From Periplaneta americana (Eukaryota; Arthropoda; Insecta; Blattodea; Blattidae): a stretch of DNA of 64,000 nucleotides. The stretch spans positions 63,278,892-63,342,891 of the forward strand of contig NC_091119.1 in assembly GCF_040183065.1 (NCBI RefSeq), in the 5' to 3' direction. Of this stretch, positions 10,364-19,894 are shown piece by piece (the stretch's first letter is position 1; the number at the start of each line of letters is the position of its first letter). A model generated the notes under the pieces. That model was not told the origin of the DNA and searched no databases. It saw only the letters and a program-made list of their open reading frames with translations. A program made the translations under genes and the position numbers.

Positions 10364-11247
10364 CAAAGCTCGGAACTTGGGGACTTGTGTCGTGTGCATG
10401 AGTAAGGTTACAGGTACAACGTACACAAAGCTCACGCTGCAAGTGCTCAGGGACAGTCGCGTGTACTAAGAAAGTGGCCACAACTAATGACAGGAAGACG
10501 GACAAAGAAACTGTTATGTCGAAGCCAATGACATTCAGAGAATTAAAGGTAAACGGTCTGTTTGAGGAAATAGAAAATACGTGTTATTTCGAATGGGTAT
10601 TATAGAAGTTTGAAAATACATTTTGTTTTAAATTTAAGATAGAGAATTTCGTGGAGAATTCGGAGGAGATACATAATTTTTTTCGAATGGAGAGTTTATA
10701 TTTTGTAAGTTGTGCCACACACAAACTAGAGGCTGGAAACGAAATTCATTGAAAGGCATTGCAGTCCCTCAAATTGTAGAAAAGTCTGTCCATAGCCATG
10801 GATCGAAACGTAGAGGGGCTTGTCCTACTAGTGACACACTAATTGAAAACTATTTTCTAGAAAAAATTAGGATATACTTATCTTTCTCAGATACGAGATC
10901 AGCTAGCAACTGCTGAAAATCGAACAGAAAACAGTAACAGTGAAAACATTCCGTATTTTAAGTCTGCTACCGAAAAATCTTCGAATGTAGATAGTCATAC
11001 ACTGTAATAAAATGTACACAGCAGACCAGTAAATTTGATATATTTCTCATGTTTATTTTTATTATATATATGCTATGAAATTACGTGTTTCAACCTACCA
11101 TAATATTATCAATATGTTGTTGCAGCCAGAAACCACTTTTGTAGCAGACCTGACAGTACCTCCGTGCTGGAAGCGGGAGTTTGTTGACATTGAAGTCCGG
11201 TCGCTTAGTCACGTGCAAAGACACAAGTCCCCAAGTTCCGAGCTTTG
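10364..11247. mobile_element. 880-bp TIR element, copy B, inverted relative to A
   Basis: Nearly identical to copy A in reverse orientation, with the same CAAAGCTCGG inverted ends. Flanking octamers are GTTATCAG (10356-10363) and GTCATTAC (11248-11255), 5 of 8 alike and both of the nTnnnnAn form. Together with copy A it makes a large inverted repeat with about 880-bp arms and a 620-bp loop. Confidence 0.75.
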
Positions 11248-11593
11248 GTCATTACTTATGATCACACTACAGAGATTTCAATTTCCTTGCTTCCTCATCT
11301 ATCCACGTGAGAGTTCCAACTTGTTCCAAGAACGACGAGAACAGTGTAGCCGGAGCTGTCATGGTTCAACGGAACAGGTGCCGACTGTTCTCTGTTGTCT
11401 CGGAGTCGGAACATGCCTTGCGCAACGCAGTACTGCGGGCCCGCAACAGCTGACAAGTGAGCGGCTCGGAGTCGGAACAGTGTTATTTCGGAACAGGAGG
11501 TTCCGACCTACTGTTCATTTTTGCAACAGTTCCGAGACCGGAACAGTTCCAAAATAACTGTTGTCTTATTTTTTACCCATCTCTACTATACAT

Positions 11594-11822
11594 ACAATAA
11601 CAGTTATTGATACGTAGAAAGATTCTGTAACGTGTTTATTGTTTTTACAGATTCCCACTGAAAAAATGATTTGTTAACTAAACAGTCGGTTTCACAAATA
11701 ATGAAGAGAGAGAAATGGTTTCCCACAATACATAAAGTTTTGTGTTCCGCACATTTCGATACTAAGTGCATGTATTTTGTGAACGAGAGGAGACGTTTGT
11801 TGCCTAATGCAATAGCAACTAG
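11594..11822 (+). pseudogene. THAP-domain exon remnant of a P-like element
   Basis: A pyrimidine-rich tract and TTTTTACAG acceptor (11641-11650) precede an exon that reads, after a frameshift near 11659, [18 protein letters not shown] and then RRRLLPNAI. This is the second half of a THAP zinc finger: conserved Trp and Pro, the CSAHF block supplying the last Cys and His, and the LLPNAIPT-type end. The inverted homologue lies at 17030-17349 inside a P-like transposon. THAP domains bind DNA at the N-terminus of P-element transposases. The reading frame fuses by chance into the downstream LINE frame. The upstream part was displaced by the hAT at 7855-11585. Confidence 0.75.
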
Positions 11823-12096
11823 TGTTGTGCATTACAGGTGCTACGCTCTAATTAAACATTCAACATTGCATAATACAGCCGTCTGCTATACTCCGCGTCA
11901 GACCAGCAAGTTACTGCAGGCTTTATGGGACAACAAACCCTCACACCACAGCCACAGCCAAACAATCAGTAACAGTAATTGTCCAGGGGTGTGGGGGAGG
12001 GCAAGTACAGCAGAGCGTACTGGTTCCTTGTGTATACTATCCATTCTAAAAATATGTTTTCTTTTACATCACGCATACAATTTAATCCTGGACTGC

Positions 12097-13518
12097 AGCG
12101 AAATTTATAAACTTGTATTTGCTATTTGGGAAAAGGAAATTGTACCAGAACAATGGAAGGAGTCCATAATTGTACCTATTTTTAAAAAGGGGGACAAAAC
12201 CAACTGTGGTAACTTTCGAGGAATATCACTTTTGTTGACGTCGTACAAAATTTTGTCCAATATTCTTTTGAGGAGATTAACTCCGTACGTAGATGAAATT
12301 ATTGGGGATCATCAGTGCGGTTTTCGGCGTAATAGATCGACTATTGATCAGATTTTTTGTATTCGGCAGATAATGGAGAAAAAATGGGAGTATAAGGGTA
12401 CAGTACATCAGTTATTCATAGATTTCAAAAAGGCATATGACTCGGTTAAGAGGGAAGTATTATATGATATTCTTATTGAATTTGGTATTCCCAAGAAACT
12501 AGTTCGATTAATTAAAATGTGTCTCAGTGAAACATATAGCAGAGTCCGTATAGGTCAGTTTCTATCTGATCCTTTTCCAATTCACTGCGGGCTAAAGCAG
12601 GGAGATGCACTATCACCTTTACTTTTTAACTTCGCTTTAGAATATGCCATTAGGAAAGTTCAGGATAACAGGCAGGGTTTGGAATTGAACGGGCTACATC
12701 AGCTTCTTGTCTATGCAGATGACGTGAATATGTTAGGAGAAAATACACAAACGGTTAGGGAAAACACGGAAATTTTACTTGAAGCAAGTAAAGCGATCGG
12801 TTTGGAAGTAAATCCCGAAAAGACAAAGTATATGATTATGTCTCGTGACGGGAATATTGTACGAAATGGAAATATAAATATTGGAGATTTATCCTTCGAA
12901 GAGGTGGAAAAATTCAAATATCTTGGAGCAACAGTAACAAATATAAATGACACTCGGGAGGAAATTAAACGCAGAATAAATATGGGAAATGCGTGTTATT
13001 ATTCGGTTGAGAAGCTCTTATCATCCAGTCTGCTGTCCAAAAATCTGAAAGTTAGAATTTATAAAACAGTTATATTACCGGTTCTTCTATATGGCTGTGA
13101 AACTTGGACTCTCACTTTGAGAGAGGAACATAGGTTAAGGGTGTTTGAGAATAAGGTGCTTAGGAAAATATTTGGGGCTAAGCGGGATGAAGTTACAGGA
13201 GAATGGAGAAAGTTACACAACACAGAACTGCACGCATTGTATTCTTCACCTGACATAATTAGGAACTTGAAATCCAGACGTTTGAGATGGGCAGGGCATG
13301 TAGCACGTATGGGCGAATCCAGAAATGCATATAGAGTGTTAGTTGGGAGACCGGAGGGAAAAAGACCTTTAGGGAGGCCGAGACGTAGATGGGAGGATAA
13401 TATTAAAATGGATTTGAGGGAGGTGGGGTATGATGATAGAGACTGGCTTAATCTTGCACAGGATAGGGACCGATGGCGGGCTTATGTGAGGGCGGCAATG
13501 AACCTTCGGGTTCCTTAA
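12097..13518 (+). CDS. LINE reverse transcriptase (C-terminal two thirds of ORF2-like protein)
   Basis: The frame is open from upstream non-LINE sequence (from 11671) to a stop at 13518, about 474 LINE codons. Visible blocks: [14 protein letters not shown], the [10 protein letters not shown] block, [11 protein letters not shown] with the first catalytic Asp, [15 protein letters not shown], and [11 protein letters not shown] with the catalytic pair. Then follow a KYLGATVTN block, YGCETWTL, the [12 protein letters not shown] block and a basic [10 protein letters not shown] end. All catalytic residues are present. With no endonuclease and no ATG of its own it cannot act alone, but the intact frame suggests a recent insertion. 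It would copy RNA at a nicked target. RTE-like is my clade call from the tail and block order; a related clade is possible. Confidence 0.85.
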   Translation, partial: SEIYKLVFAIWEKEIVPEQWKESIIVPIFKKGDKTNCGNFRGISLLLTSYKILSNILLRRLTPYVDEIIGDHQCGFRRNRSTIDQIFCIRQIMEKKWEYKGTVHQLFIDFKKAYDSVKREVLYDILIEFGIPKKLVRLIKMCLSETYSRVRIGQFLSDPFPIHCGLKQGDALSPLLFNFALEYAIRKVQDNRQGLELNGLHQLLVYADDVNMLGENTQTVRENTEILLEASKAIGLEVNPEKTKYMIMSRDGNIVRNGNINIGDLSFEEVEKFKYLGATVTNINDTREEIKRRINMGNACYYSVEKLLSSSLLSKNLKVRIYKTVILPVLLYGCETWTLTLREEHRLRVFENKVLRKIFGAKRDEVTGEWRKLHNTELHALYSSPDIIRNLKSRRLRWAGHVARMGESRNAYRVLVGRPEGKRPLGRPRRRWEDNIKMDLREVGYDDRDWLNLAQDRDRWRAYVRAAMNLRVP

Positions 13519-13551
13519 AAGCCATTTGTAAGTAAGTAAGTAAGTAACTGC
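12097..13551 (+). mobile_element. RTE-like LINE family A, best copy, 5'-truncated
   Basis: Covers the reverse transcriptase, thumb and C-terminal region of a non-LTR retrotransposon and a very short 3' end of GTAA repeats (about 13529-13551). A tiny 3' UTR with a simple-repeat tail is typical of the RTE clade. The 5' limit near 12097 is where LINE-like sequence begins; the endonuclease is absent. Other copies of the family: 6118-6892, 22211-22787, 39385-40497 (minus), 42557-42928 (minus). Confidence 0.85.
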
Positions 13552-14073
13552 TCACCCTATTTTGGACTCATTACTGCTCACCTGGGATATGTTGTTACTC
13601 CACGACAACGAGCTAGAAGTAGAATATAGAGTGGCGATCGCGCCGCCATCTTTGAAACTTTTGAACCTATGTCCGCCATGTATTAACTAGTCAAGAAGTG
13701 GGCGTGGTTCCTATAGCATAATACAGAAAGTGACTGTATAGAACATGTTGCAACTCACGAATCTTATTTTATATCGCATTAACTTATATATTCCATTTCA
13801 CTAGAGCGCTTTCAGAATAAGAAGACATATAAGGCGGAGCTAGTTCAGGCCGGTCTATGTCGACTAGCCAGTGACAGTGAAGCGGTGTTGCCTAGTTAAA
13901 TCGTCGCGAAGTCTCGCTGAAGCGTCGTGTATTAGTTTCTTTCTTGCGCGCACAATACTTATGGCTAGGAATGAATTTTAAGCTATCGCATTCGATAGAG
14001 CTCCGAATTCTGAATCCAACAGTACAAGAATGGCAATTGTATGTCAACTGGTTCGCGTGTTATCGCTTTAAGA

Positions 14074-14313
14074 CTAAACAGAGATATCCAACCTACAGCA
14101 TAGAACATATTTTGCTCTGAATTCCGTCTCTGTAAACGAAGATAGAATCTGTTTATTTTCAAATTCAGATGTGGACTGTTTTCTCTTGTGTGATGCGTAA
14201 CTTACCGTAACAATGTCTCTTGAAGGGATTGCAATTGGCTCTGGTGTTTCATCTGTTATACGCAAAGGGATAGTTCTACACTCACAGGCGAGGAGTATTG
14301 TATTTTTGTACAT
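14074..14313 (-). other. possible exon in P-like element, unknown product
   Basis: A minus-strand open frame reads ITDETPEPIAIPSRDIVT and is followed at once by GTAAGT (near 14200-14206), a consensus splice donor. The composition is protein-like and the strand matches the THAP exons of the same element, so it could be an internal transposase exon. I recognise no domain in it. Confidence 0.3.
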
Positions 14314-14994
14314 AATTTTTTTCAGTGCGTGTCTGACTGCAGAGACGTGTGGTTTAGAAGTGCATACGTTATCTCATATTCTCGGACAAGACAAAGAGAC
14401 AATTAAAATAGGTGGTATACTTGAATTTACCTCTCCTGGAAAATAACGCAAAACAAACGTGTTAATTATTTGTACAATTTTCAGAACCGTGTATTACTTC
14501 ATCGTACGATATTTTAAATACATTAGTAGTATGTGTTAGCAGTGCCATTGTAATAGAACGTGGAAAGAAGAAGAAAGCTGAGAATAATCATAGATACGAC
14601 TTTCACTTATACATGGTATAAGACGAAATATTGCATAAACATGAGATATTTGGATGATATTATAAACATAAACACTCCTGCCTCTTTTTCCATGAATTAT
14701 ACGAAGAGCATTAACAACATTTCCTTAAGAGCATTAGAAAACTTTATAAAATGAAGCACATTAACTACATTTCACTTTTAAAATAAATACAAGCATGCTA
14801 GGAACGAGAAGATTTTATAATTCCAAAACTCAATTTTTATTTTAAAAACCTTTCGTTATATATATATTACACTTTATATGATGTTTTCTAATATACAATT
14901 TTATCTTCAATATATTAACGATATTATTGGATTACGGTTTTCATATTCGCTTCTATACAACTACCTTCACTCGTATGTTTATATTGCCACAGGC

Positions 14995-15500
14995 CAGAGT
15001 GATAGAACATAGAATCCTGGACTTCTAGGTAGGTATAAGCTAGAGGATTAAATTAAATTAGATAGGCTTGATTTAATAAAGTAAAAGGAAGTAATCTTCA
15101 GTTTCAATATGAGTACTGAATTAGGCCTACATATGAACAGATATGCTTATATCCTTACAGCCGGATTCTTAGTCAGAATATGGAACACTGGCCCTCTAGA
15201 TATGTAAAAATTATATGATAAAATAAAATTAGATAGACTTAGTTTATCATAGAAAAATAAAATAATCTACAGTTCCAGTATGAGTACTGAATTATGTATG
15301 AACACACATTATGATTACGTTGCATTATAGCCAGATTCGTAACCAGAATGTAGAACCCTGGACCCCTAGGTACATGTATAAGCTAGAGAATTAAATTAAA
15401 TTATATAGGCTTCATTGAACGGAGGAAAAATAAAATACTTTCCAACTTCAATACTAAATTACGTATCTACAGATTTGTTTTCGTTTTGTTATCGCTAGAT
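14995..15500. repeat. three tandem units of about 170 bp
   Basis: Units begin near 14995, 15170 and 15345. Each contains an AGAA(C/T) ... CTGGAC/GCCC(C/T)CTAG block, then TAAATTAAATTA(G/T)ATAGGCTT, and ends near an AATATGAGTACTGAATTA block (degraded in the third unit). Divergence between units is high, so the array is old. It lies inside the P-like element. Confidence 0.7.
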
Positions 15501-15944
15501 TCTTAGGCTGCCCCTACAAACTGTACCTTATCTTTCCTCTGGAGAAATAAACAATAATAAATTCAGCTTTGCTGTACAAGGAAGTCTGAGTAAGAATTAA
15601 AACATTCTTTCTCAGACATTAGCAAAGTAAATTTCTACATATCTGTCACTTTATTTCGCAAGTCATTGACTCCAAGAGCTACTGATCTATGAAGCTAAGA
15701 AGTAATAAAAATTTAAGATGAGAATTACTTCAGTAAGAGTAATTATATTTAAACATTACACAAAATGAAGAAACAGGTCTCGACCCGCTCGCGCAGCGAG
15801 AGAGCTGCAACTGATATGTTCTGTCCTTATCTGTTGTCTCTGTCTTCCACGTCTCGTGCACCGTGCACTGTGTGACAACGTCGAACTGTTGCTAGCACTC
15901 AATTGGCTTAGGCCATATGCCTTCTTATTCTGAAACAGCTATAA

Positions 15945-16440
15945 CACTTCTTTATTTTAACAGATGTCAGAAAACCCATGCAGCAACAATTTATTCCATT
16001 CACCTTACGTTAACATCGAAGCTTAAAGATGTGGATACAAGTGGGCATGGTTCCTACAGGACGAGGCTAAAAGAGAATGTTTAGAATATTGCATCTTGTT
16101 AATATTAGTTTATATTGCAATAACTCACATATCCCATTTTGACCAGTGGGAAGGAAAAGCCACTCAATATTTTCTTCTACACATCTCACATTTACATTGA
16201 AGTTTTAAGATGTGGAACATGTAGGCTACAGAAGTGGGCGTGGTTTCTATAGGATGAAACGGAAAGGGTAGTCCAGGATAGTTGCATCTTATGAATCTTA
16301 TTTTATATCGCAATAACTCGTATATCTCATTTTTACTAACACTTTATTTTTAATAGTTGTCAGTAAACCCATACAGAAACATTTTATTCTATACATCTTA
16401 GGTTAGCTAGATTAACATTAAATCTTTTATATGTGGAACT
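15945..16440. repeat. two tandem units of about 200-250 bp, plus one distant copy
   Basis: Both units contain AAGATGTGGA, GTGGGC(A/G)TGGTT(C/T)CTA(C/T)AGGA, and a TATAT(T/C)GCAATAACTC block. A third copy of the core is at about 13698-13800 beside the other end of the P-like element in the same plus-strand orientation, so these are repeated subterminal modules. Confidence 0.65.
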
Positions 16441-16456
16441 AGAGTTACACAATTTT

Positions 16457-16617
16457 TTGGCGAGATGAGATGAGGCCGAGGATTCGCCATAGATTACCTG
16501 ACATTTGCCATACGGTTAGGGAAAACCTCTGAAATAACCTAACCAGATAATCAGCCCAAGCACAGCTCCAGATCACCAGACAAGTGAGTCTACCGACTGA
16601 GCTATGTTGATGGCTCT
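16457..16617 (-). mobile_element. SINE family 1 fragment, inverted
   Basis: On the minus strand the tRNA-like head (GCTCAGTCGGTAGACTC) and the body, including GGCGAATCCTCGGCC, match the family 1 SINE. The 3' tail beyond GAGATGAG is missing. It is degraded and nested in the P-like element. Confidence 0.75.
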
Positions 16618-16905
16618 ACAAAAATATACAATACATAGCAAGCAGTTGAATTATACAAAAACATACAGTGTACAGCAAGTAGATTAATTCAGTTTGAAAG
16701 CATAAACAATTCAATCAGTTGAGCTATACAAAAATATAGAATACACAGCAAGCCGATTAATTAAATTTAAATCATTAACAATTCAATCAACTAAGATATA
16801 CAAAAATAGATAATACATATGAAGGAGATTATTATTCAGTTTACAAGCATAAAAAATCCATGAGGTAAACTAAAAAATAAATGCAATACACAGCAAGCTA
16901 CAATT
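16618..16905. repeat. short tandem repeat, about 70-bp units
   Basis: Four degenerate units, each with TACAAAAATATA(C/G)AATACA(C/T)AGCAAGC, then GATTAATT and CATAAACAATTCAATCA(G/A). It begins directly after the inverted SINE. Confidence 0.7.
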
Positions 16906-17029
16906 GAGGGGCCCAGTGAAAAAGGAGCCCATGGCATATTCCTGTTGATTTTTACACGCTTTCAGCTGAAAACACGTTAAGCTCCAGTTTCGTCGGACAG
17001 ACATAGACTGCTTGAAGTCGTATTCATGT

Positions 17030-17349
17030 CAGTATGTTATACAAACCTGGATTCTCGTGGTGTTCTATTGAATTTTCCTCTGCCACAGAAGAGAAAGCTT
17101 CTTTGGTGGAGGCCTAGAAGTCTCTTTTGTTTTCAAATGAGCTGGAAACTTGAATATAGTTGGTATTGCATTGGGCAACAAACGTCTCCTCTCATTCACA
17201 AAATACATGTATTTTGTATCGAAATGTGCAGAACACAAAACACTATGTACTTAGGGAAACCATTTGTGTCTCTTCATTTGTGAAACCCACTGCTTAGTCA
17301 CCAAATAATTTTTCAGTGGGAATTTGTAAAAACAATGAACATATTACAG
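17030..17349 (-). pseudogene. THAP-domain exon 2 of P-like element
   Basis: On the minus strand, after a former acceptor mutated to TTTTTACAA, the text reads with frame changes QMKRHKWFP, then [26 protein letters not shown] and onward to a stop. W, P, CSAHF and the terminal AIPTIF box are hallmark THAP residues. One in-frame stop follows KWFP, and a frameshift or stop precedes it. The lost acceptor G, the stop and the frame change all indicate decay. Product if intact: the DNA-binding N-terminus of a P-type transposase. Confidence 0.75.
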
Positions 17350-17428
17350 AATCTTTCTATCAATTTATAATAACAGTTATAACTGTTATTATATGAATAG
17401 TAATACCAAATTATGGCAGACTACTTAC

Positions 17429-17499
17429 CTGAAATATGAAATATTCTTTGTTTTGTCGCTTCGGTTGCTACAGTTGTAAGACGAGCACACAAGAAGCAT
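17429..17499 (-). pseudogene. THAP-domain exon 1 of P-like element
   Basis: An ATG at 17497-17499 (minus) opens 23 codons: MLLVCSSYNCSNRSD and then KNISYF, followed by AG|GTAAGT, an excellent splice donor. The C-x4-C pair near the start is the first half of the THAP C2CH zinc site, and the ISYF block precedes the exon junction where THAP proteins have S-F-H/F-x-F-P. The intron then leads to exon 2. The two halves together provide the full C2CH ligand set, although exon 2 is broken. Confidence 0.75.
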
Positions 17500-17664
17500 C
17501 TTAATAGAGAATTTAAAAATCTCCACGTGCTTATACGCCTACTTCTGCTACAGCGAGATACTAGTTAAAACATGGCGGCCGGTAGTTCAAGCTAGTACCA
17601 CAAAGAGCGCTGATACAGACGTGAACACCACTCTATATTCTACTTCTAGCTCGTTGCTCCACGA

Positions 17665-18180
17665 CTTTACTCTCCTCCTTTCCTCGACTACTAGTAGGCT
17701 AATTAAAACTTTTGTCGTTGAATAGTCCAAGCTATTATTAGATTATTAGACTAAACTACAGAAGAAAATGAAGTCATCTGGGATGACGCGTCACCCCGGG
17801 TGCATTGCAGGGTTAACTAATACAATTAAAGAATAAAATTAGTATAACTCATCACAAATCGTATTGTTAGCACCAGTTTATAATAAACTTTTGTGGCTAA
17901 CGCCGTATGTTTAGCAGCTTCAGTTACATTGAATAAAAAGACAGTACGAAAGTATAAATACACGTTTAACATCATATTTCTTTCGTCGGAACTCAATATT
18001 CTTCTCCGGGTTCGCAATTTTTTAAGCATTCTGGCGACTTGTCCATTGTTTTGGTACGACAAGAAAGCAAACTAATTGAAGGCACTACACTGACTTATTC
18101 TTGCACAGCGATTTGAAGATGAACTAAACTAAACTAAAAACTGTTTGTATACAAAAAAACACGCAATATTTACACAAACT
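17665..18180. other. noncoding spacer
   Basis: AT-rich; no recognisable element apart from the 7-bp SINE target repeat ACAAACT at its right edge (18174-18180). Confidence 0.45.
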
Positions 18181-18432
18181 TTTATGGTTATTTTACGACG
18201 CTTTGTCAACATCTTAGGTTATTTAGCGTCTGAATGAGGTGAAGGTGTTAATGACGGTGAAATGAGTCCGGGGTCCAGCACCGAAAGTTACCCAGCATTA
18301 GCTCATACTGGGTTGAGGGAAAACCCTGGAAAAAGCCTCAACCAGGTAACTTGCCCCAACCGGGAATCGAATCCGGGGCACCTGGTTTCGCGGCCAGACA
18401 CGCTGACCGTTACTCCACAGATGTGGACTTAA
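18181..18432 (-). mobile_element. tRNA-derived SINE, family 3, inverted
   Basis: On the minus strand: B box GGATTCGATTCCCGG, then GCAAGTTACCTGGTTGAGG, the TTTCCCTCAACCCAG block and a tail with AGCGTCGTAAAATAACC. The flanking repeat ACAAACT occurs at 18174-18180 and 18433-18439. It abuts a family 1 SINE in the opposite orientation with only a few bases between their target repeats. Confidence 0.85.
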
Positions 18433-18448
18433 ACAAACTACAACAGCG

Positions 18449-18710
18449 GAAGCTACCAGCGTGGCTCAGTCGGTTAAGGCGCTTCCCTGCCGATCTGAAG
18501 TTACACTCGGGCGCAGGTTCGATTCCCGCTCGGGCTGATTACCTGGTTGGGTTTTCTCTGAGGTTTTCCCCAACCATAAGATGAATGCCAGGTAATCTAT
18601 GGCGAATCCTCTGCCTCATCTCGCCAAATACCATCTCGCTATCACCAATCTCATCGACGCTAAATAACCTCGTAGTTGATACAGCGTCGTTAAATAACCA
18701 ACTAAAAAAA
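18449..18710 (+). mobile_element. tRNA-derived SINE, family 1
   Basis: A box GTGGCTCAGTCGG and B box GGTTCGATTCCCG, body as in the 4094-4338 copy, A-rich end. The target repeat ACAACAGCG is exact at 18440-18448 and 18711-18719. Confidence 0.9.
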
Positions 18711-18719
18711 ACAACAGCG

Positions 18720-19141
18720 AATAGATTGGCAATCGACACTTTCAAATAGGGTAGTAATACGTTTGCACGAGCCCAGCGACAAGCGGTAACTCTCAATCAA
18801 GACGGGGTAGTGGTTTAAAGCTTACAATTCTCTACCTGCTAAGTTGCAATATACAAAGGTCCTATAAATATTTTTTTTCCACGAGCTATTGTTAAATGAG
18901 CAACATAGTTCCCTATTTCAAATGCACAGTAACTTGCTGGTCTGACACGGAGTGTAGCCGGTGCTTCTCCCAAAGCATGGCGGTGGACGCAAGCTTCAAT
19001 TTGTCCCTACTCTAAACTTCTGCGCAGCTTTGGCTAGCGGTTATTTAGTAAGTCTATGGTAGGGGCTGGGTGTGTCCTCGCGGTGACGTCACAGATTTAC
19101 AGCCGTGGCTTAGCGACCTTCACTTTCTCTTTAAAGCCTGT
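18720..19141. other. noncoding spacer with a direct-repeat marker
   Basis: No coding signal. Bases 19043-19060 (ATTTAGTAAGTCTATGGT) recur exactly at 19877-19894, flanking the inverted-repeat unit described next. Confidence 0.5.
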
Positions 19142-19871
19142 TATAGTCCGACCATCGGATCTGTGCCCCCGTAAGATATGCGAACTGAACCTTAATTCCT
19201 TTTCAGCCTCGGCAATTCCATTTCTCTCCCTGTATTCCTATTTCTCTCTTTTCTATCCTTCTCTCTTTCTCTCCCCCACTACTCACAATTTTGAGCCTTC
19301 TTGCGGGACAGTTTATTTGCACTTGCAGTCCAGTGTTGTCAACTCAACATGAATACTGTACGATGAAAGAGTAATGGAACGGAGAAAAATTCTCTCCGGC
19401 GCCGGGATTTGAACCCGGGTTTTCAGCTCTACGTGCTGATGCTTTATCCACTAAGCCACACCGGATACAACCCCGACGTCGGACAGAACTGTCTCTGATT
19501 GAGTTCCAACTCTTGGGTTCCCTCTAGTGGCCGCCCTCTGCACTACGTCATATATGAATACTGTAGCACGGAGTGGTGAAAGAAATATTATTAAGCAAGT
19601 AATAGCATTTTGCATAAGTCAATCAGCGTCATTAGACCTACTTAAATTAAATTATGAATAAGTAATAATTAACCTTACATTATTATAAGAAATATTCACG
19701 AGACATGACACTGTTTGACGGAAGTTTGGCAACATCCCTATTCGGCAAGGTTCGTGGCCTGCATTTTGACGTAGTGGGAGAGAAACGGGTGGAATGGGGT
19801 GAGTAGAGGCGTTAACTTTTCCAAGAACGACGACAGCGCTGAAGGGGCATAGATCCGATGGTCCGACAATA
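19142..19871. mobile_element. inverted-repeat element, 730 bp, class unknown
   Basis: Arms 19142-19169 and 19844-19871 are inverted copies (TATAGTCCGACCATCGGATC start) with few mismatches over 28 bp. The unit lies inside the 18-bp direct repeat at 19043-19060 and 19877-19894. It contains the tRNA-like cloverleaf at 19395-19465. It may be a MITE, or two nested events; the true ends are not settled. Confidence 0.5.
19395..19465 (-). tRNA. tRNA-Tyr(GTA)-like cloverleaf, possibly a SINE head
   Basis: The minus strand folds into all four stems: a 7-bp acceptor TCCGGTG/CGCCGGA with one G-T pair, a D arm GCTT/AAGC, an anticodon arm TCAGC/GCTGA and a T arm CCGGG/CCCGG with loop TTCAAAT. The 7-nt anticodon loop ACGTAGA places GTA (Tyr), but position 33 is C instead of the near-universal T. 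The variable loop is 4 nt and there is no intron, unlike typical eukaryotic tRNA-Tyr genes. The sequence after the acceptor is GAGAGAATTTTTCTCC, not a T-run terminator. I favour a well preserved tRNA-like SINE head or tRNA pseudogene over a functional gene. Confidence 0.5.
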
Positions 19872-19894
19872 TGAACATTTAGTAAGTCTATGGT

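Larger units (their letters stand above)
7855..11585. mobile_element. composite hAT-type transposon, 3.7 kb
   Basis: The ends read TAGTGATGGGC and the complement of TAGAGATGGGT, and the flanking octamers CTATACAT (7847-7854 and 11586-11593) are identical. Both ends carry clustered GGAAC/GTTCC motifs (7870-7950 and 11350-11560), the subterminal repeats expected for transposase binding. No transposase is recognisable. The interior holds a SINE (8598-8823), an AAT microsatellite (about 8421-8465) and two inverted copies of an 880-bp element (8861-9741, 10364-11247). It is a non-autonomous element enlarged by later insertions, and it splits a P-like remnant. Confidence 0.85.
13606..17656 (-). mobile_element. 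P-element-like transposon, 4.05 kb
   Basis: Exact 29-bp terminal inverted repeats (13606-13634 and 17628-17656), starting CAACGAGCTAGAAGTAGAAT, are flanked by identical octamers CTCCACGA (13598-13605, 17657-17664). A subterminal inverted repeat of 19 bp with one mismatch lies at 13673-13691 and 17560-17578, a layout also seen in Drosophila P elements. A THAP domain in two exons sits just inside the right end on the minus strand, so that end is 5'. No GTPase-like or RNase-H-like transposase core was recognisable in the remainder, which is filled with tandem repeats and a SINE. It is therefore a decayed non-autonomous copy. Confidence 0.85.

Noticed and set aside
11671-12096. N-terminal 142 codons of the 615-codon open frame as part of the LINE protein
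   Set aside because: They contain THAP-domain text and unrelated sequence and begin with TTG; the fusion to the LINE frame is accidental.
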